This document shows positions 1-8,493 of a DNA stretch of 64,000 nt, piece after piece. The translations under genes were made by a program, and so were the position numbers. The notes under the pieces are model-generated. The model did not search any database. It was given only the letters and a program-made list of their open reading frames with translations, and was not told the DNA's origin. Numbering within the stretch: the first letter of the stretch is position 1; every line of letters begins with the position of its first letter. Source of the stretch: Methylobacterium sp. J-067 (GTDB taxonomy: Bacteria; Pseudomonadota; Alphaproteobacteria; Rhizobiales; Beijerinckiaceae); the NCBI RefSeq assembly GCF_022829465.1, contig NZ_JAKSXZ010000058.1:62001-126000 (forward strand). The letters are read 5' to 3'.

Positions 1-114
1 ACTTTTTCGCTCAGATCATGCTGTGACGTGAGAAATCAACTCTATCCACAGCACGAAATGAATTTTTATTGATTGTTTCCGCAATTCATTAAGCATTCGC
101 GCCGTTCAGACAGC
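1..114. other. AT-rich intergenic edge
   Basis: This stretch is visibly richer in A and T than the rest of the window. It lies past the 3' end of the DUF2778 gene. I see no gene in it. It may hold the promoter of a gene beyond the left edge, but no clear promoter boxes can be assigned. Confidence 0.4.
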
Positions 115-1257
115 TTAACGGCTCCGATCGGCGAGATCGATCCGGGGCGAGCGGTTGCCGGCCACGACGACGAGGCGGCGCACCTCGCCGCGCAGGTAGG
201 CGCGCAGGAAGCGGTCGTAATCGCGGAACACGACGCAGCCGTTCGAGGCGCCGGGCTGGGCGCGCAGCATGTAGGTGTGGGCGAGGATGCCGTCGCGGCC
301 GTGGATCGCACCGCTGCCGCCGACCGGCGTCAGGCGGATCGCCCGGACGCCGTGGAACGGCGTCTCGCGCTCCCGCATGTCGTAGGTGCCGGGCGGGGTG
401 GCGCCGCGCATCCGCACGTGCACGTAGCGCGGGTCGTCCATCAGGTTGCCGTAGCCGGAATGGGCCTCCAGCACCTCGCCGCTGGGCAGCGTCACGGTGC
501 TGGCGCTGATGTCGTAGACCGCCGTACCCTCCGAAGCGCCGACCGAGGGGCTCGGGATGAGGCGGCCGCGCGACGGTGCGACCGCGTCCGGGTTGGCATA
601 GGCGAGGGCCTGCGGCGCGCCCTGGCCGGAGGAAGTCGCGTTGCCGCCGCCGAACAGGCGTTCGAGGAACGAGGGCTCCTCGGCGATGGCGGCGCGGAAC
701 ACGTCGCGGGTGCGGGGCAGGGCGCGGCGGGCGGCGATCCGCACCGGCGCCTGGGGGGTCGCCTGCACCGGAGCCTGGGCCTGGGCCTGCACTGGAGCCT
801 GGGCCTGCACCGGGCCCGGCAGGGCGGCGGGGCGGCGGACGGGCAGCGGCACCAGGGTCGGTTCGGCCGAGGCGACCCGGCGGACCGGCGTCACGGCGGC
901 GGGGGTCGGGACGCGGGCGGGCGCGGCCTCCGCGACCAGCGATGGGCGCAGGTTCGCCGGGGCGCTCGTGTTCAGGGCCAGAATCGGCAGGTCGCGGACG
1001 AAGCCGGCGGCGGCCTCGGCCCCGAGGATCGGCGCCGGGGCGAAGACCCAGGCGAGGTCCGACCGGAGCCGCAAAGCCGGGGCGGGCGTCGGCGCCTGGG
1101 CCTGGGCTTCCTCCTGCGCCGGAACGGTGAGGCGGGTCTCGCCCTCCGACCGGTTCAGGACCGTCCAGCCCGCCGCCGCGACGGCGGCGAGGCAGGCGAG
1201 CGCCGGCAGCTTCGAGCGCCGATGACGCGGGCGGCGGGCATACGCGATGCTGGACAT
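115..1257 (-). CDS. Tlde1-like (DUF2778) membrane-anchored protein
   Basis: A 380-residue protein that starts at the ATG giving MSSIAYARRP. A short basic N-terminus precedes one membrane segment (about residues 16-33), followed by a long Ala/Pro-rich linker with PVQAQ-type repeats. The C-terminal ~130 residues resemble the DUF2778/Tlde1 fold, related to L,D-transpeptidases: a His (motif AHTYML) is followed about 13 residues later by SNGC, the expected catalytic His-Cys pair. Family members trim or exchange peptidoglycan stem peptides in the periplasm, and some act as type VI effectors. No secretion genes are nearby, and the membrane anchor argues for a housekeeping wall enzyme. The neighbour, ampG, recycles wall fragments. 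The fold is assigned with fair confidence; the substrate is inferred. Confidence 0.7.
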   Translation of the reverse strand: MSSIAYARRPRHRRSKLPALACLAAVAAAGWTVLNRSEGETRLTVPAQEEAQAQAPTPAPALRLRSDLAWVFAPAPILGAEAAAGFVRDLPILALNTSAPANLRPSLVAEAAPARVPTPAAVTPVRRVASAEPTLVPLPVRRPAALPGPVQAQAPVQAQAQAPVQATPQAPVRIAARRALPRTRDVFRAAIAEEPSFLERLFGGGNATSSGQGAPQALAYANPDAVAPSRGRLIPSPSVGASEGTAVYDISASTVTLPSGEVLEAHSGYGNLMDDPRYVHVRMRGATPPGTYDMRERETPFHGVRAIRLTPVGGSGAIHGRDGILAHTYMLRAQPGASNGCVVFRDYDRFLRAYLRGEVRRLVVVAGNRSPRIDLADRSR

Positions 1258-1425
1258 GACGTGACTGGGCCCTGCTCGCCCCGTCGGGCAGCCGCCGTCC
1301 GTCGCCGCGGAACGCATCCGCGCACGTCGGCCGGGCAGGCCGGAACACCCGTTCGGGAAAACTCAACCGTGGCGATTAAGCGGGGATCAGGGTTAATCTC
1401 CGGCTAAGACCGGGCCGGAATCCGC

Positions 1426-2727
1426 TCAGGCCTCCATCGGGCCGTGCTTGCGCGCCACGTACACGCAAAGGGCGGCCACCGGCAGGCCGATGAGCGAGGT
1501 GCCCGCGAAGAACAGCGGGAAGCCGGTCTCCTCGATGACGAAGCCCGAGAAGCCCGCGAGCACGCTGCCGGGCAGGGCGCAGAGCGAGGTGAGCAGGGCG
1601 TATTGGCTCGCCGCGTGCTGCGAATCCGACAGGCGCGACATGTAGGTGATGAGCACGATGGAGGCGAAGGCGTAGGCGAACCCGTCGATGCCGACGCTCA
1701 TCGCGAAGGTCCAGAAGGCCGCGCCGCCATGGCCGCCGTGCCACGCGAGATAGGCCAGCGCGAGGTGCGAGGCCGAGGCCGCCACCGTCCCGATCAACAG
1801 GCTCGCCATCATGCCGACCCGCTGGATGATCGCGCTGGCGAGGAAGGTGCCGGCCAGCGCGATCCAGAAGCCGAACAGCTTCGTCACGGTGGCGATGTCG
1901 GTGTTCGAGTAGCCGAGCTGCTTGAACAGCGGGATCGCCATGGCGTTCGAGACGTAGCCGGGCATCCGGAACCCGGCCACCAGCAGCAGGACCGGCACGG
2001 CGAGCGGCCCGAGCCGGGCGAGGAGGTCGCGGATCGGCGCCCAGATCGTCTCCACGAGGCCCGCGCGGGTGGGCTGCCCCTCCGTCGAGGGTTCGGGGGC
2101 CAGGAGCGCGGCGATGGTGCCGGGCGCCATCAGCGCGGCCATGCAGAGATAGGCGACGCGCCAGCCATAGGCGTCGGCGAGGTAGAGCGCCCCGGCGCCC
2201 GCCGCGAGGTTGCCGCAGCGGAAGCCGATCTCGGCCCAGGACGACATCAGCGCCTGCCGCTCCAGCGGCGCCACGGCGATGCGCCAGCCATCGACCACGA
2301 TGTCCTGCGTCGCCCCCGCGACGCCGAGCGCCAGCGAGAACGCCACCGTCCAGGCAAGCCAATGGGCGGGGTCCCCGAAGGCGACGCCCGCGAGCGCCGC
2401 CGCCACGGCGATCTGCGCGGCGACGATCCAGCCCCGCCGCCGCCCGAGGAGGCGCCCGAGGAGGGGCGGATCGTAGCGGTCGAGGAAGGGGGCCCAGAGG
2501 AACTTGAACTTGTAGGCGATGGTCAGTTCGCTCATCAGGCCGATGGTCGCCAGGGGCACCTTCGCCTCGCTGAGCCATGCCGATTGCGTCGCGTAGACGA
2601 GGAGGAACGGCATCCCCTGCGCGAAGCCGAGGCCCAGCACCGCCGCCACGCGAATATCGGTGAAGAGCGGCGCGAACAGGCCCGGCTTGTCCGCCGGCGC
2701 CGTCCCGGCCCGCATCGTATCCGCCAT
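1426..2727 (-). CDS. ampG: AmpG-family muropeptide MFS permease
   Basis: A 433-residue polytopic membrane protein of the major facilitator superfamily. The N-terminal part has the AmpG pattern: GFAQGMPFLLVYATQSAWL in the first helix region, then KFLWAPFLDRY, then a GATQDIVVDGWRI motif in the middle of the N-domain. AmpG imports anhydromuropeptides released during wall turnover so they can be recycled. Often they also feed the signal that induces AmpC beta-lactamase. I chose the ATG of MADTMRAG because GGGGGA precedes it; an upstream in-frame start would add 17 residues. It lies 59 bp downstream of the CsoR-family repressor gene on the same strand and may share its transcript. Confidence 0.88.
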   Translation of the reverse strand: MADTMRAGTAPADKPGLFAPLFTDIRVAAVLGLGFAQGMPFLLVYATQSAWLSEAKVPLATIGLMSELTIAYKFKFLWAPFLDRYDPPLLGRLLGRRRGWIVAAQIAVAAALAGVAFGDPAHWLAWTVAFSLALGVAGATQDIVVDGWRIAVAPLERQALMSSWAEIGFRCGNLAAGAGALYLADAYGWRVAYLCMAALMAPGTIAALLAPEPSTEGQPTRAGLVETIWAPIRDLLARLGPLAVPVLLLVAGFRMPGYVSNAMAIPLFKQLGYSNTDIATVTKLFGFWIALAGTFLASAIIQRVGMMASLLIGTVAASASHLALAYLAWHGGHGGAAFWTFAMSVGIDGFAYAFASIVLITYMSRLSDSQHAASQYALLTSLCALPGSVLAGFSGFVIEETGFPLFFAGTSLIGLPVAALCVYVARKHGPMEA

Positions 2728-2786
2728 CGCACCATCCCCCGCCGGGCGGAGAGAGCCAGACTCAGGCTCCGGTTGCAACGGTCAGG

Positions 2787-3152
2787 CTAGGTGTCGAGCC
2801 GCATCGCCGCCCGCAGGACACGGGTGACGTCGGCGAGCGCCACGTCCTCGGAGGTCTCGGGGTCGGCGGCGATCTTCACGCCGGCCGTGACATGCTGGGC
2901 GATGATCGCCATGGCGACCTCACGCAGCGCCGCCGTCATGGCGTTGATCTGCTGCACCTCATCGAGGCAGTAGCGGTCCTCCTCGATCATCTTGCGCAGG
3001 CCCCGGACCTGGCCCTCGATCCGGTTCAACCGCTGGATGAGGGGACGCTTGGCCGCCGCGCCCCGCTTCAGCAGGATCCGGTCGCCGACCACATCTCCCC
3101 GGATGTCATCCTCGGTCTCGTCTACAGTCTCGTCTACGGTCTCGCGCGACAT
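2787..3152 (-). CDS. CsoR/RcnR/FrmR-family (DUF156) transcriptional repressor
   Basis: A 121-residue all-helical regulator. The DUF156 signature RLNRIEGQVRGLRKMIEEDR starts near residue 41 and is followed by YCLDEVQQI. The family's ligand positions can be read directly: Cys62 and His87 are present, but the residue four after the His, a Cys in copper-sensing CsoR, is Gly91. The set is therefore Cys-His without the third Cys, closer to FrmR-like aldehyde sensors than to Cu(I) CsoR. An acidic ~20-residue N-terminal extension precedes the core. Family members bind G-tract palindromes as tetramers and release on ligand binding. A matching palindrome sits before the manganese catalase gene upstream. 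A TATGAT box lies on the minus strand about 33 bp before the start. The inducer is unknown. Confidence 0.85.
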   Translation of the reverse strand: MSRETVDETVDETEDDIRGDVVGDRILLKRGAAAKRPLIQRLNRIEGQVRGLRKMIEEDRYCLDEVQQINAMTAALREVAMAIIAQHVTAGVKIAADPETSEDVALADVTRVLRAAMRLDT

Positions 3153-3210
3153 CCCCGCCCCGTTCGGAAAGTTCGAGCCTCCGTATCATAGGTTGAAACG
3201 AGACGCGGAG

Positions 3211-3238
3211 CCGCCGCCCGGCACGCACCGGGCGGCGG
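3211..3238 (-). terminator. GC hairpin after manganese catalase
   Basis: Perfect 11-bp inverted repeat (CCGCCGCCCGG / CCGGGCGGCGG) with a 6-nt loop, starting 8 bp past the catalase stop codon. There is no clean U-tract on the minus strand, so it may be a weak terminator or a 3'-end stabiliser that separates the catalase transcript from the repressor gene. Confidence 0.5.
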
Positions 3239-3246
3239 GGTCGGGC

Positions 3247-4098
3247 TTACATCTGCTCGGTCTGGGCGCCGCTGTCGGGCCGGGCCGGGCCGAGGACGGG
3301 CTCTTCGCCCAGGGGCTTGTTCTTGAACACGCTGTAGGTGCTCTTGCCGTCCAGCGACGGGCCCTGCGTCCAGCGTCCTTCCGGCGTCGTGCCGTCGATG
3401 GAACTGACGTAGAAATTGTAGGCGTTCTCGCTGTCCTCCTTCTCCTGCGGGAAGGAGTTCGGGATCGGCAGGGCACCCTGATGGCCGCCGAGTTCCTCGA
3501 TCACCGCCAGCCACTGCTGCTGGTGCATCGTGTCCCGGGCGATCATGTAATGCAGCATGTCCTTCATGCCGGCATCGTGGGCGGCGTTGTAGAGGCGCAC
3601 GGCGAGGACGCGGCCGGTGCTCTCGGCGGCGACGTTGCAGTACATGTCCGCCGCGAGGTTCCCGCTGGCGTAGATGTGGCTCATGTCGAAGGGCACGCCC
3701 TCGCAATTGGCGGGGAAGGCGGCCATGCCCGTCGAGAGGACGTGCCGGTGCAGCATGCCTTCGATGGTGTGGCGGGCGTTGCCCCCGCCCATGACGGCGC
3801 CGACGACGCCATCCGCCGCGCCCTCTTCCTGCAGGGCGGTCGGGGCGTTCTCGAGGTTCAGGGCGACGGCGGTCGCCAGCATCTCGATATGGCCCATCTC
3901 CTCGGTGGCGGTGTTGAGGAGCATGTCGCGGTACTTGGTCGTCGGCCCCCGGGCGCCCCAGCCCTGGAAGAAGTACTGCATGCAGACCCGGATCTCACCC
4001 TCGATCCCGCCGATCGCCTGCTGGAGCATGCGCGCGTAGATCGGATCGGGGTTTTCGACCTTCACGGGATACTGAAGGCGCTTGTCGAAATAGAACAT
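3247..4098 (-). CDS. Manganese catalase
   Basis: A 283-residue non-haem catalase that disproportionates hydrogen peroxide at a di-manganese site in a ferritin-like four-helix bundle. The expected ligands are visible: Glu35 in GGIEGEIR, Glu67 and His70 in TEEMGHIE, Glu159 in AAESTGR and His192 in RDTMHQQQW. The length is typical for the family. A strong ribosome site (GGAGGAACCTCC) precedes the ATG. A 27-bp CsoR/RcnR-class operator lies 34-60 bp upstream of the start, so the gene is probably repressed by the DUF156 protein encoded next. Family and active site are seen directly; the regulation is inferred from operator shape and proximity. Confidence 0.92.
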   Translation of the reverse strand: MFYFDKRLQYPVKVENPDPIYARMLQQAIGGIEGEIRVCMQYFFQGWGARGPTTKYRDMLLNTATEEMGHIEMLATAVALNLENAPTALQEEGAADGVVGAVMGGGNARHTIEGMLHRHVLSTGMAAFPANCEGVPFDMSHIYASGNLAADMYCNVAAESTGRVLAVRLYNAAHDAGMKDMLHYMIARDTMHQQQWLAVIEELGGHQGALPIPNSFPQEKEDSENAYNFYVSSIDGTTPEGRWTQGPSLDGKSTYSVFKNKPLGEEPVLGPARPDSGAQTEQM

Positions 4099-4131
4099 GG
4101 AGGTTCCTCCCTGCGAAAGCGCAGCGGACCC

Positions 4132-4158
4132 GGACGATACTCAGGGGGAGTATCGTCC
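4132..4158. promoter_or_regulatory. CsoR/RcnR-class operator of the manganese catalase gene
   Basis: A perfect inverted repeat with 11-bp arms (GGACGATACTC and GAGTATCGTCC) around AGGGG. Its core reads TACT-CA-GGGGG-AGTA, the layout known for RcnR-type sites (TACT, a G-tract, AGTA). It lies in the expected promoter or leader region of the catalase gene, and a gene for a repressor of the same family lies just downstream of catalase. Binding is inferred; the palindrome is certain. Confidence 0.72.
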
Positions 4159-4235
4159 GATCTCAGGGGTTGAACCTCGCGGATCCGGGAAGGTTCGGTC
4201 GCGCCGGGGAGAAAAGAAGGGGGGCGGGTCTTTCC

Positions 4236-4427
4236 CCTCTCCCCGTCTTGCGGGGAGAGGCCCGTTTGCACCTCGTCGTGCAAACGGGGAGCGGAGGCGA
4301 AGCCGTAGCGGCGGTGAGGGGGGTTGCCGGAGGAGTCTCGTTCGGCTCGCCCCCTCACCCCCGGCTGCCGCCTCGCCGCGCCGATGACGGGGTCGTCGCG
4401 GCCCTCTCCCCGCTCGCGGGGAGAGGG
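4236..4427. repeat. Mosaic of four GC-rich hairpin repeats
   Basis: Four inverted repeats follow one another: CCTCTCCCCG/CGGGGAGAGG (arms 4236-4245 and 4251-4260); CCCGTTTGCAC/GTGCAAACGGG (4261-4271 and 4278-4288); GGTGAGGGGG/CCCCCTCACC (4313-4322 and 4350-4359); and CCCTCTCCCCG/CGGGGAGAGGG (4402-4412 and 4417-4427). The first and last share the same CTCTCCCCG core, so the unit is bounded by related palindromes. This resembles the interspersed palindromic elements common between genes in alphaproteobacteria. It may also end the mfd transcript. Confidence 0.75.
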
Positions 4428-4456
4428 AATGAGCAGGCAGGTCGGCGCGAAGCCCC

Positions 4457-7400
4457 CTACGCCGCCTTCTTCCCCCGCCCGGCGATCTTCACGAGGTTGC
4501 GCAGGACGTCGGTGGCGATCTTCAGCCGCGACGGGATCGACGGCAACTCGCGCACGAACACCACGCTCATGTCCGGCCGCACCTTCGCGAAGGAGGCCTG
4601 CTCCGCGACGAAGGCCACGAGACCCTGCGGATTCGCGTAGGACCGGTCGCGGAAGTGGACGACCACGCCCTTCGGCCCGGCCTCGACCTTCTCCACGTTG
4701 GCCTTGAGGCACAGGATCTTGATCGTGCCGATCTTGAGCAGCTGCTCCACCTCCGGCGGCAGCGGCCCGAACCGGTCGATCATCTCGGCGCCGAAAGCCT
4801 CCATCTCGGCATCGTCCTGGATGGTGGCGAGCCGCCGGTAGAGGCCGAGGCGCACCGACAGGTCCTCGACGTATTCCTCCGGGATCGTGACCGGGACGCC
4901 CAGCGCGATGGTCGGGGACCACGCCTCCTCCGGCACGTCCTCGATGCCCGCCTTGAGGGCCGTGACCGCATCCTCCAGCATCTGCTGGTAGAGCTCGTAG
5001 CCGACCTCCTTGATGTGGCCGGACTGCGCGTCGCCCAAGAGGTTGCCGGCGCCGCGGATGTCGAGGTCGTGGCTCGCCAGCTGGAAGCCCGCGCCCAGCG
5101 TGTCGAGGCCCTGAAGCACCTTCAGCCGCTGCTCGGCCTGCGGGGTCAATTGCCGCCCGGCCGGCGTCGTGAACAGGGCGTAGGCCCGCGCCTTGGAGCG
5201 GCCGACGCGCCCGCGCAGCTGGTAGAGCTGGGCGAGGCCGAACATGTCCGCCCGGTGGACGATCAGCGTGTTGGCGGTCGGGATGTCGAGGCCCGATTCG
5301 ACGATGGTCGTCGAGAGCAGCACGTCGAACTTGCCCTCGTAGAAGGCGGTCATCACGTCTTCGAGCTGCCCCGCCGCCATCTGGCCGTGGGCCACCGCGA
5401 CCTTGATCTCCGGCATCTCCGCGTCGAGGAATTTTTTGACTTCCGCGAGGTCCTCGATCCTCGGCACCACGTAGAACGATTGCCCGCCGCGATAGCGCTC
5501 GCGCAGCAGCGCCTCGCGGATCGAGAGCGGGTCGAAGGGCGTGATGAAGGTGCGGACCACCAGCCGGTCCACCGGCGGGGTCGCGATGATCGACAGTTCG
5601 CGCACGCCGGTCATGGCGAGTTGCAAGGTGCGCGGGATCGGCGTCGCCGAGAGGGTGAGGACGTGCACGTCCGCCTGCAGCGCCTTCAGCCGCTCCTTGT
5701 GGGAGACGCCGAAATGCTGCTCCTCGTCCACGATCAGCAGGCCGAGATCCTTGAAGGCGATGTTCTTGGCAAGCAGCGCGTGCGTGCCGACGACGATGTC
5801 GACCGTGCCCGCCGCGAGCCCGGCGCGGGTCTGCTTCATGTCGGCCGTCGAGACGAAACGCGAGAGCTGCGCCACCTGCACCGGCAGGCCTTTGAAGCGC
5901 TCGGCGAAGGTCCGGTAATGCTGGCGGGCGAGCAGCGTCGTCGGCACGATCACCGCCACCTGCTTGCCGGCGATGGCGCAGGCGAAGGCGGCGCGCAGGG
6001 CCACCTCGGTCTTGCCGAAGCCGACATCGCCGCAGACCAGCCGGTCCATCGGGCGGCCGGCATTGAGGTCGTCGAGCACCGCCTCGATGGCGTTCGCCTG
6101 GTCCTCGGTCTCCTCGAAGGGGAAGCGCGCGGCGAACTCGCCGTAGAGCCCCTCCGGCGCGTGGAGGACGGGGGCCTTCTTCACGAAGCGCTGCGCCGCG
6201 ACCTTGATGAGCTCGCCCGCCATCTCGAGGATGCGGCGCTTCATCTTGGCCTTGCGGGCCTGCCACGCGCCGCCGCCGAGCCGGTCGAGGGCGACTTCCG
6301 AGTCCTCCGAGCCGTAGCGGGTCAGGAGCTCGATGTTCTCCACCGGCAGCAGCAATTGGCCGCCGTTGTATTGCAACTCCAAACAATCGTGCGGGGCGCC
6401 CGCCGCGTGGATCGTCTTGAGGCCGATGAACCGGCCGATGCCGTGGTCGGCATGGACGACGAGATCGCCGGGCTGGAGGGCCTGGACCTCCAGGATCACG
6501 TCCTGCGGGCGCTTGGCCTTGCGCTTCTGGCGCACCAGCCGGTCGCCGAGGATGTCGCCCTCGGACACGACCGCCAGCTCGCCCACGGTGAAGCCGGCCT
6601 CCAGCCCCCACACCGCCACCGCCGTGTCGGTGCCGCGCTTGAGGGCGTAGACGTCCGCGAGCCGGGTGATCGCCACGGGCTTCCTGAGGCCGTGGTCGGC
6701 GAGCACGCCGCAGAGCCGGTCGCGGGAGCCGTCGGACCAGGATCCCAGGATCACGTGATGACCGGATCCCTGCAGGTCGCGGATATGGGCGACCGCCGCG
6801 TCGAAGACGGCGGCATGTTCGTCCGCCCGCTCGGGGGCGAAGCTCCGGCCGGGCTTGGCGCCGCAATCGATGACCGTGCGCGCCTCCGAATCCGGCTGAT
6901 CGAAGGGCGTCATCCGCGCCACCGTGGCGGTGGCGAAACGCTCCTTCAGTTCGTTCTGCATCAGGTAGAGGGCGCGGGGCGGCAGCGGCTTGTAGGGCGC
7001 CACGCCCGCCTGCGGCTGCTTGAGGGCGGTCTCGCGGGCCTGGAAGTAATCCTGCACCAGGGCGATGCGCTCGGCCGCCGCCTCCTCCACCTGCGGATCG
7101 AGGAGGAGCGGCACCCCGGCGAGGTAGTCGAACAGGGTGTCGAGCCGGTCGTAGAACAGCGGCATCCAGTGTTCGAGGCCGGCATAGCGGCGGCCCTCGC
7201 TCACGGTCTCGTAGAGCCGGTCGTCGCGGGTCGCGGCACCAAAGCTCTGGATGTAGTTCTGCCGGAAGCGCCGGATCGTCTCGGTGGTGAGCTGCACCTC
7301 GCTCATCGGCACGAGGTCGAGGGAGCGGAGCTGCCCGGTGGTGCGCTGCGTCTCGGGGTCGAAGGCGCGGATCGATTCCAGCGTGTCGCCGAAGAAGTCG

Positions 7401-8053
7401 AGACGGATCGGGGCGGCCAGGCCCGGCGGCGACAGGTCGAGGATACCGCCGCGCACCGCGTATTCGCCGGTATCGCGGACGGTGCCGGTGCGCAGGAAGC
7501 CGTTCGCCTCCACCCAGGCGACGATGTCGTCCATCTTCACGACGTTGCCGATGGCCGCCGAGAAGGTCTCGCGGGCGATGTGCGCCTGGGGCGGCACCCG
7601 CTGCACCAGGGCGTTGATGGTGGTGCAGAGGATGCGCGGGCGCTCCTCGGAGGAGCGCGTCCGTGCGAGGCGGGCGAGCGCCGTCACCCGCTGGGCGGCG
7701 ACGCCGGTCGTCGGCGAGACCCGGTCGTAGGGCTGGCAGTCCCAGGCGGGCAGGGACATGATGTCGAGTTCGGGGGCGGCGAAGCCGAGCGCCGCCTGGA
7801 ACGAGGCCGAGCGCCCCGAATCACGCGCCACGTGGACCAGCACCGCCGGCCCCTTGGCGTCCGGCGCGAGGGCGCGGGCGAGGTCGGCGGCCACGACGGC
7901 GTCGAACCCCTCCGGCACGCCCGCGAGCGTCGGGCTGTCGCCGCGCTTGAGCGCGTCCATGGCCTTGGCCAGGGCGGAGGATTTCGGCAGGGCGAAGCGG
8001 GCGGTCTGCTGTTTGGGGGCAGCCGGCTGCGGCTTCGGTTGAGGCTTGGCCAT
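4457..8053 (-). CDS. mfd: Transcription-repair coupling factor Mfd
   Basis: An 1198-residue ATP-driven translocase that pushes stalled RNA polymerase off lesions and recruits UvrA. The N-terminal UvrB-like half includes the motif LPAWDCQPYDRVSP. The polymerase-interacting domain reads VHADHGIGRFIGL. The RecG-like motor has Walker A GDVGFGKT, the DEEQ helicase box in LLIVDEEQHFG, and the late motifs SATPIPRTLQLA and GRVGRSKARAYA. The C-terminal TRCF domain is present, so the protein looks complete and of usual length. The gene reads away from the BrnT/BrnA pair and is probably a single transcription unit. Confidence 0.97.
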   Translation of the reverse strand: MAKPQPKPQPAAPKQQTARFALPKSSALAKAMDALKRGDSPTLAGVPEGFDAVVAADLARALAPDAKGPAVLVHVARDSGRSASFQAALGFAAPELDIMSLPAWDCQPYDRVSPTTGVAAQRVTALARLARTRSSEERPRILCTTINALVQRVPPQAHIARETFSAAIGNVVKMDDIVAWVEANGFLRTGTVRDTGEYAVRGGILDLSPPGLAAPIRLDFFGDTLESIRAFDPETQRTTGQLRSLDLVPMSEVQLTTETIRRFRQNYIQSFGAATRDDRLYETVSEGRRYAGLEHWMPLFYDRLDTLFDYLAGVPLLLDPQVEEAAAERIALVQDYFQARETALKQPQAGVAPYKPLPPRALYLMQNELKERFATATVARMTPFDQPDSEARTVIDCGAKPGRSFAPERADEHAAVFDAAVAHIRDLQGSGHHVILGSWSDGSRDRLCGVLADHGLRKPVAITRLADVYALKRGTDTAVAVWGLEAGFTVGELAVVSEGDILGDRLVRQKRKAKRPQDVILEVQALQPGDLVVHADHGIGRFIGLKTIHAAGAPHDCLELQYNGGQLLLPVENIELLTRYGSEDSEVALDRLGGGAWQARKAKMKRRILEMAGELIKVAAQRFVKKAPVLHAPEGLYGEFAARFPFEETEDQANAIEAVLDDLNAGRPMDRLVCGDVGFGKTEVALRAAFACAIAGKQVAVIVPTTLLARQHYRTFAERFKGLPVQVAQLSRFVSTADMKQTRAGLAAGTVDIVVGTHALLAKNIAFKDLGLLIVDEEQHFGVSHKERLKALQADVHVLTLSATPIPRTLQLAMTGVRELSIIATPPVDRLVVRTFITPFDPLSIREALLRERYRGGQSFYVVPRIEDLAEVKKFLDAEMPEIKVAVAHGQMAAGQLEDVMTAFYEGKFDVLLSTTIVESGLDIPTANTLIVHRADMFGLAQLYQLRGRVGRSKARAYALFTTPAGRQLTPQAEQRLKVLQGLDTLGAGFQLASHDLDIRGAGNLLGDAQSGHIKEVGYELYQQMLEDAVTALKAGIEDVPEEAWSPTIALGVPVTIPEEYVEDLSVRLGLYRRLATIQDDAEMEAFGAEMIDRFGPLPPEVEQLLKIGTIKILCLKANVEKVEAGPKGVVVHFRDRSYANPQGLVAFVAEQASFAKVRPDMSVVFVRELPSIPSRLKIATDVLRNLVKIAGRGKKAA

Positions 8054-8183
8054 CGGGGCTCGTTCGCGGGATGTTCGTCCGCCAGGGCGGCGTCCACGGG
8101 TCAGGCGGGCGTTAGCCCATCGCGCTGCATCGATCCAGGGTTCCGGATGCGCCTGCGGGCCGCAGCGGCCACATCGCTGGCGC

Positions 8184-8205
8184 GGGTATAGATTCGGGTA
8201 TAGAC
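8184..8205 (+). promoter_or_regulatory. Direct repeat at the BrnT/BrnA promoter
   Basis: Two copies of CGGGTATAGA lie 12 bp apart, and the second ends nine bases before the toxin start. Each contains TATAGA, which could serve as a -10 box; if so the toxin mRNA would be leaderless or nearly so, which fits the lack of a ribosome site. Antitoxins of this class repress their own operon, so the repeats are the natural operator candidate. That role is inferred from position only. Confidence 0.45.
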
Positions 8206-8214
8206 GATGCGTTC

Positions 8215-8493
8215 ATGGAACGGCTGTTCGGCTGCGATCCCGGCAAACGCCACCTTCTGCTGAGCGAGCGGCATCTCGACCTGCTCGACATGGCCGAAGT
8301 GTTTTCCGATCCCGATCGGCTCGACGTGGTCGATGCCCGGCGGGATTACGGCGAGGTCCGAAGGGTCACGGTCGGCGCGGCGTTGGGCGGCGTCTATACG
8401 GTCGTCTACACGATGCGCGGGCCGGTGACGTGGCTCGTCACCGCCTGGCCGGCCAACCGGAAGGAGCGGGCACGCTATGGCGAACGCCTCTGA
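8215..8493 (+). CDS. brnT: BrnT-family type II toxin
   Basis: A 92-residue protein with the BrnT layout: a short N-terminal strand, AEVFSDPDRLDVVDARRDYGE, then a GxVYTVVYTMRG strand pair and a C-terminal NRKERARY tail. BrnT is a RelE-fold ribonuclease that stops translation under stress and is neutralised by BrnA. The usual FEWD start is degenerate here (ERLFGCDPGK), and the usual RxISAR motif reads WLVTAWPANRKE, so activity may be weakened. It overlaps brnA by 17 bp. No ribosome site precedes the ATG, which suggests a leaderless message. Confidence 0.75.
   Translation: MERLFGCDPGKRHLLLSERHLDLLDMAEVFSDPDRLDVVDARRDYGEVRRVTVGAALGGVYTVVYTMRGPVTWLVTAWPANRKERARYGERL

Larger units (their letters stand above)
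4099..4456. other. Intergenic region between manganese catalase and mfd
   Basis: No gene here. The catalase-proximal part holds the catalase ribosome site and the G-tract operator. The rest is a run of GC-rich inverted repeats, annotated separately, ending close to the stop codon of mfd. Its reading frames are low-complexity and look non-coding. Confidence 0.7.
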
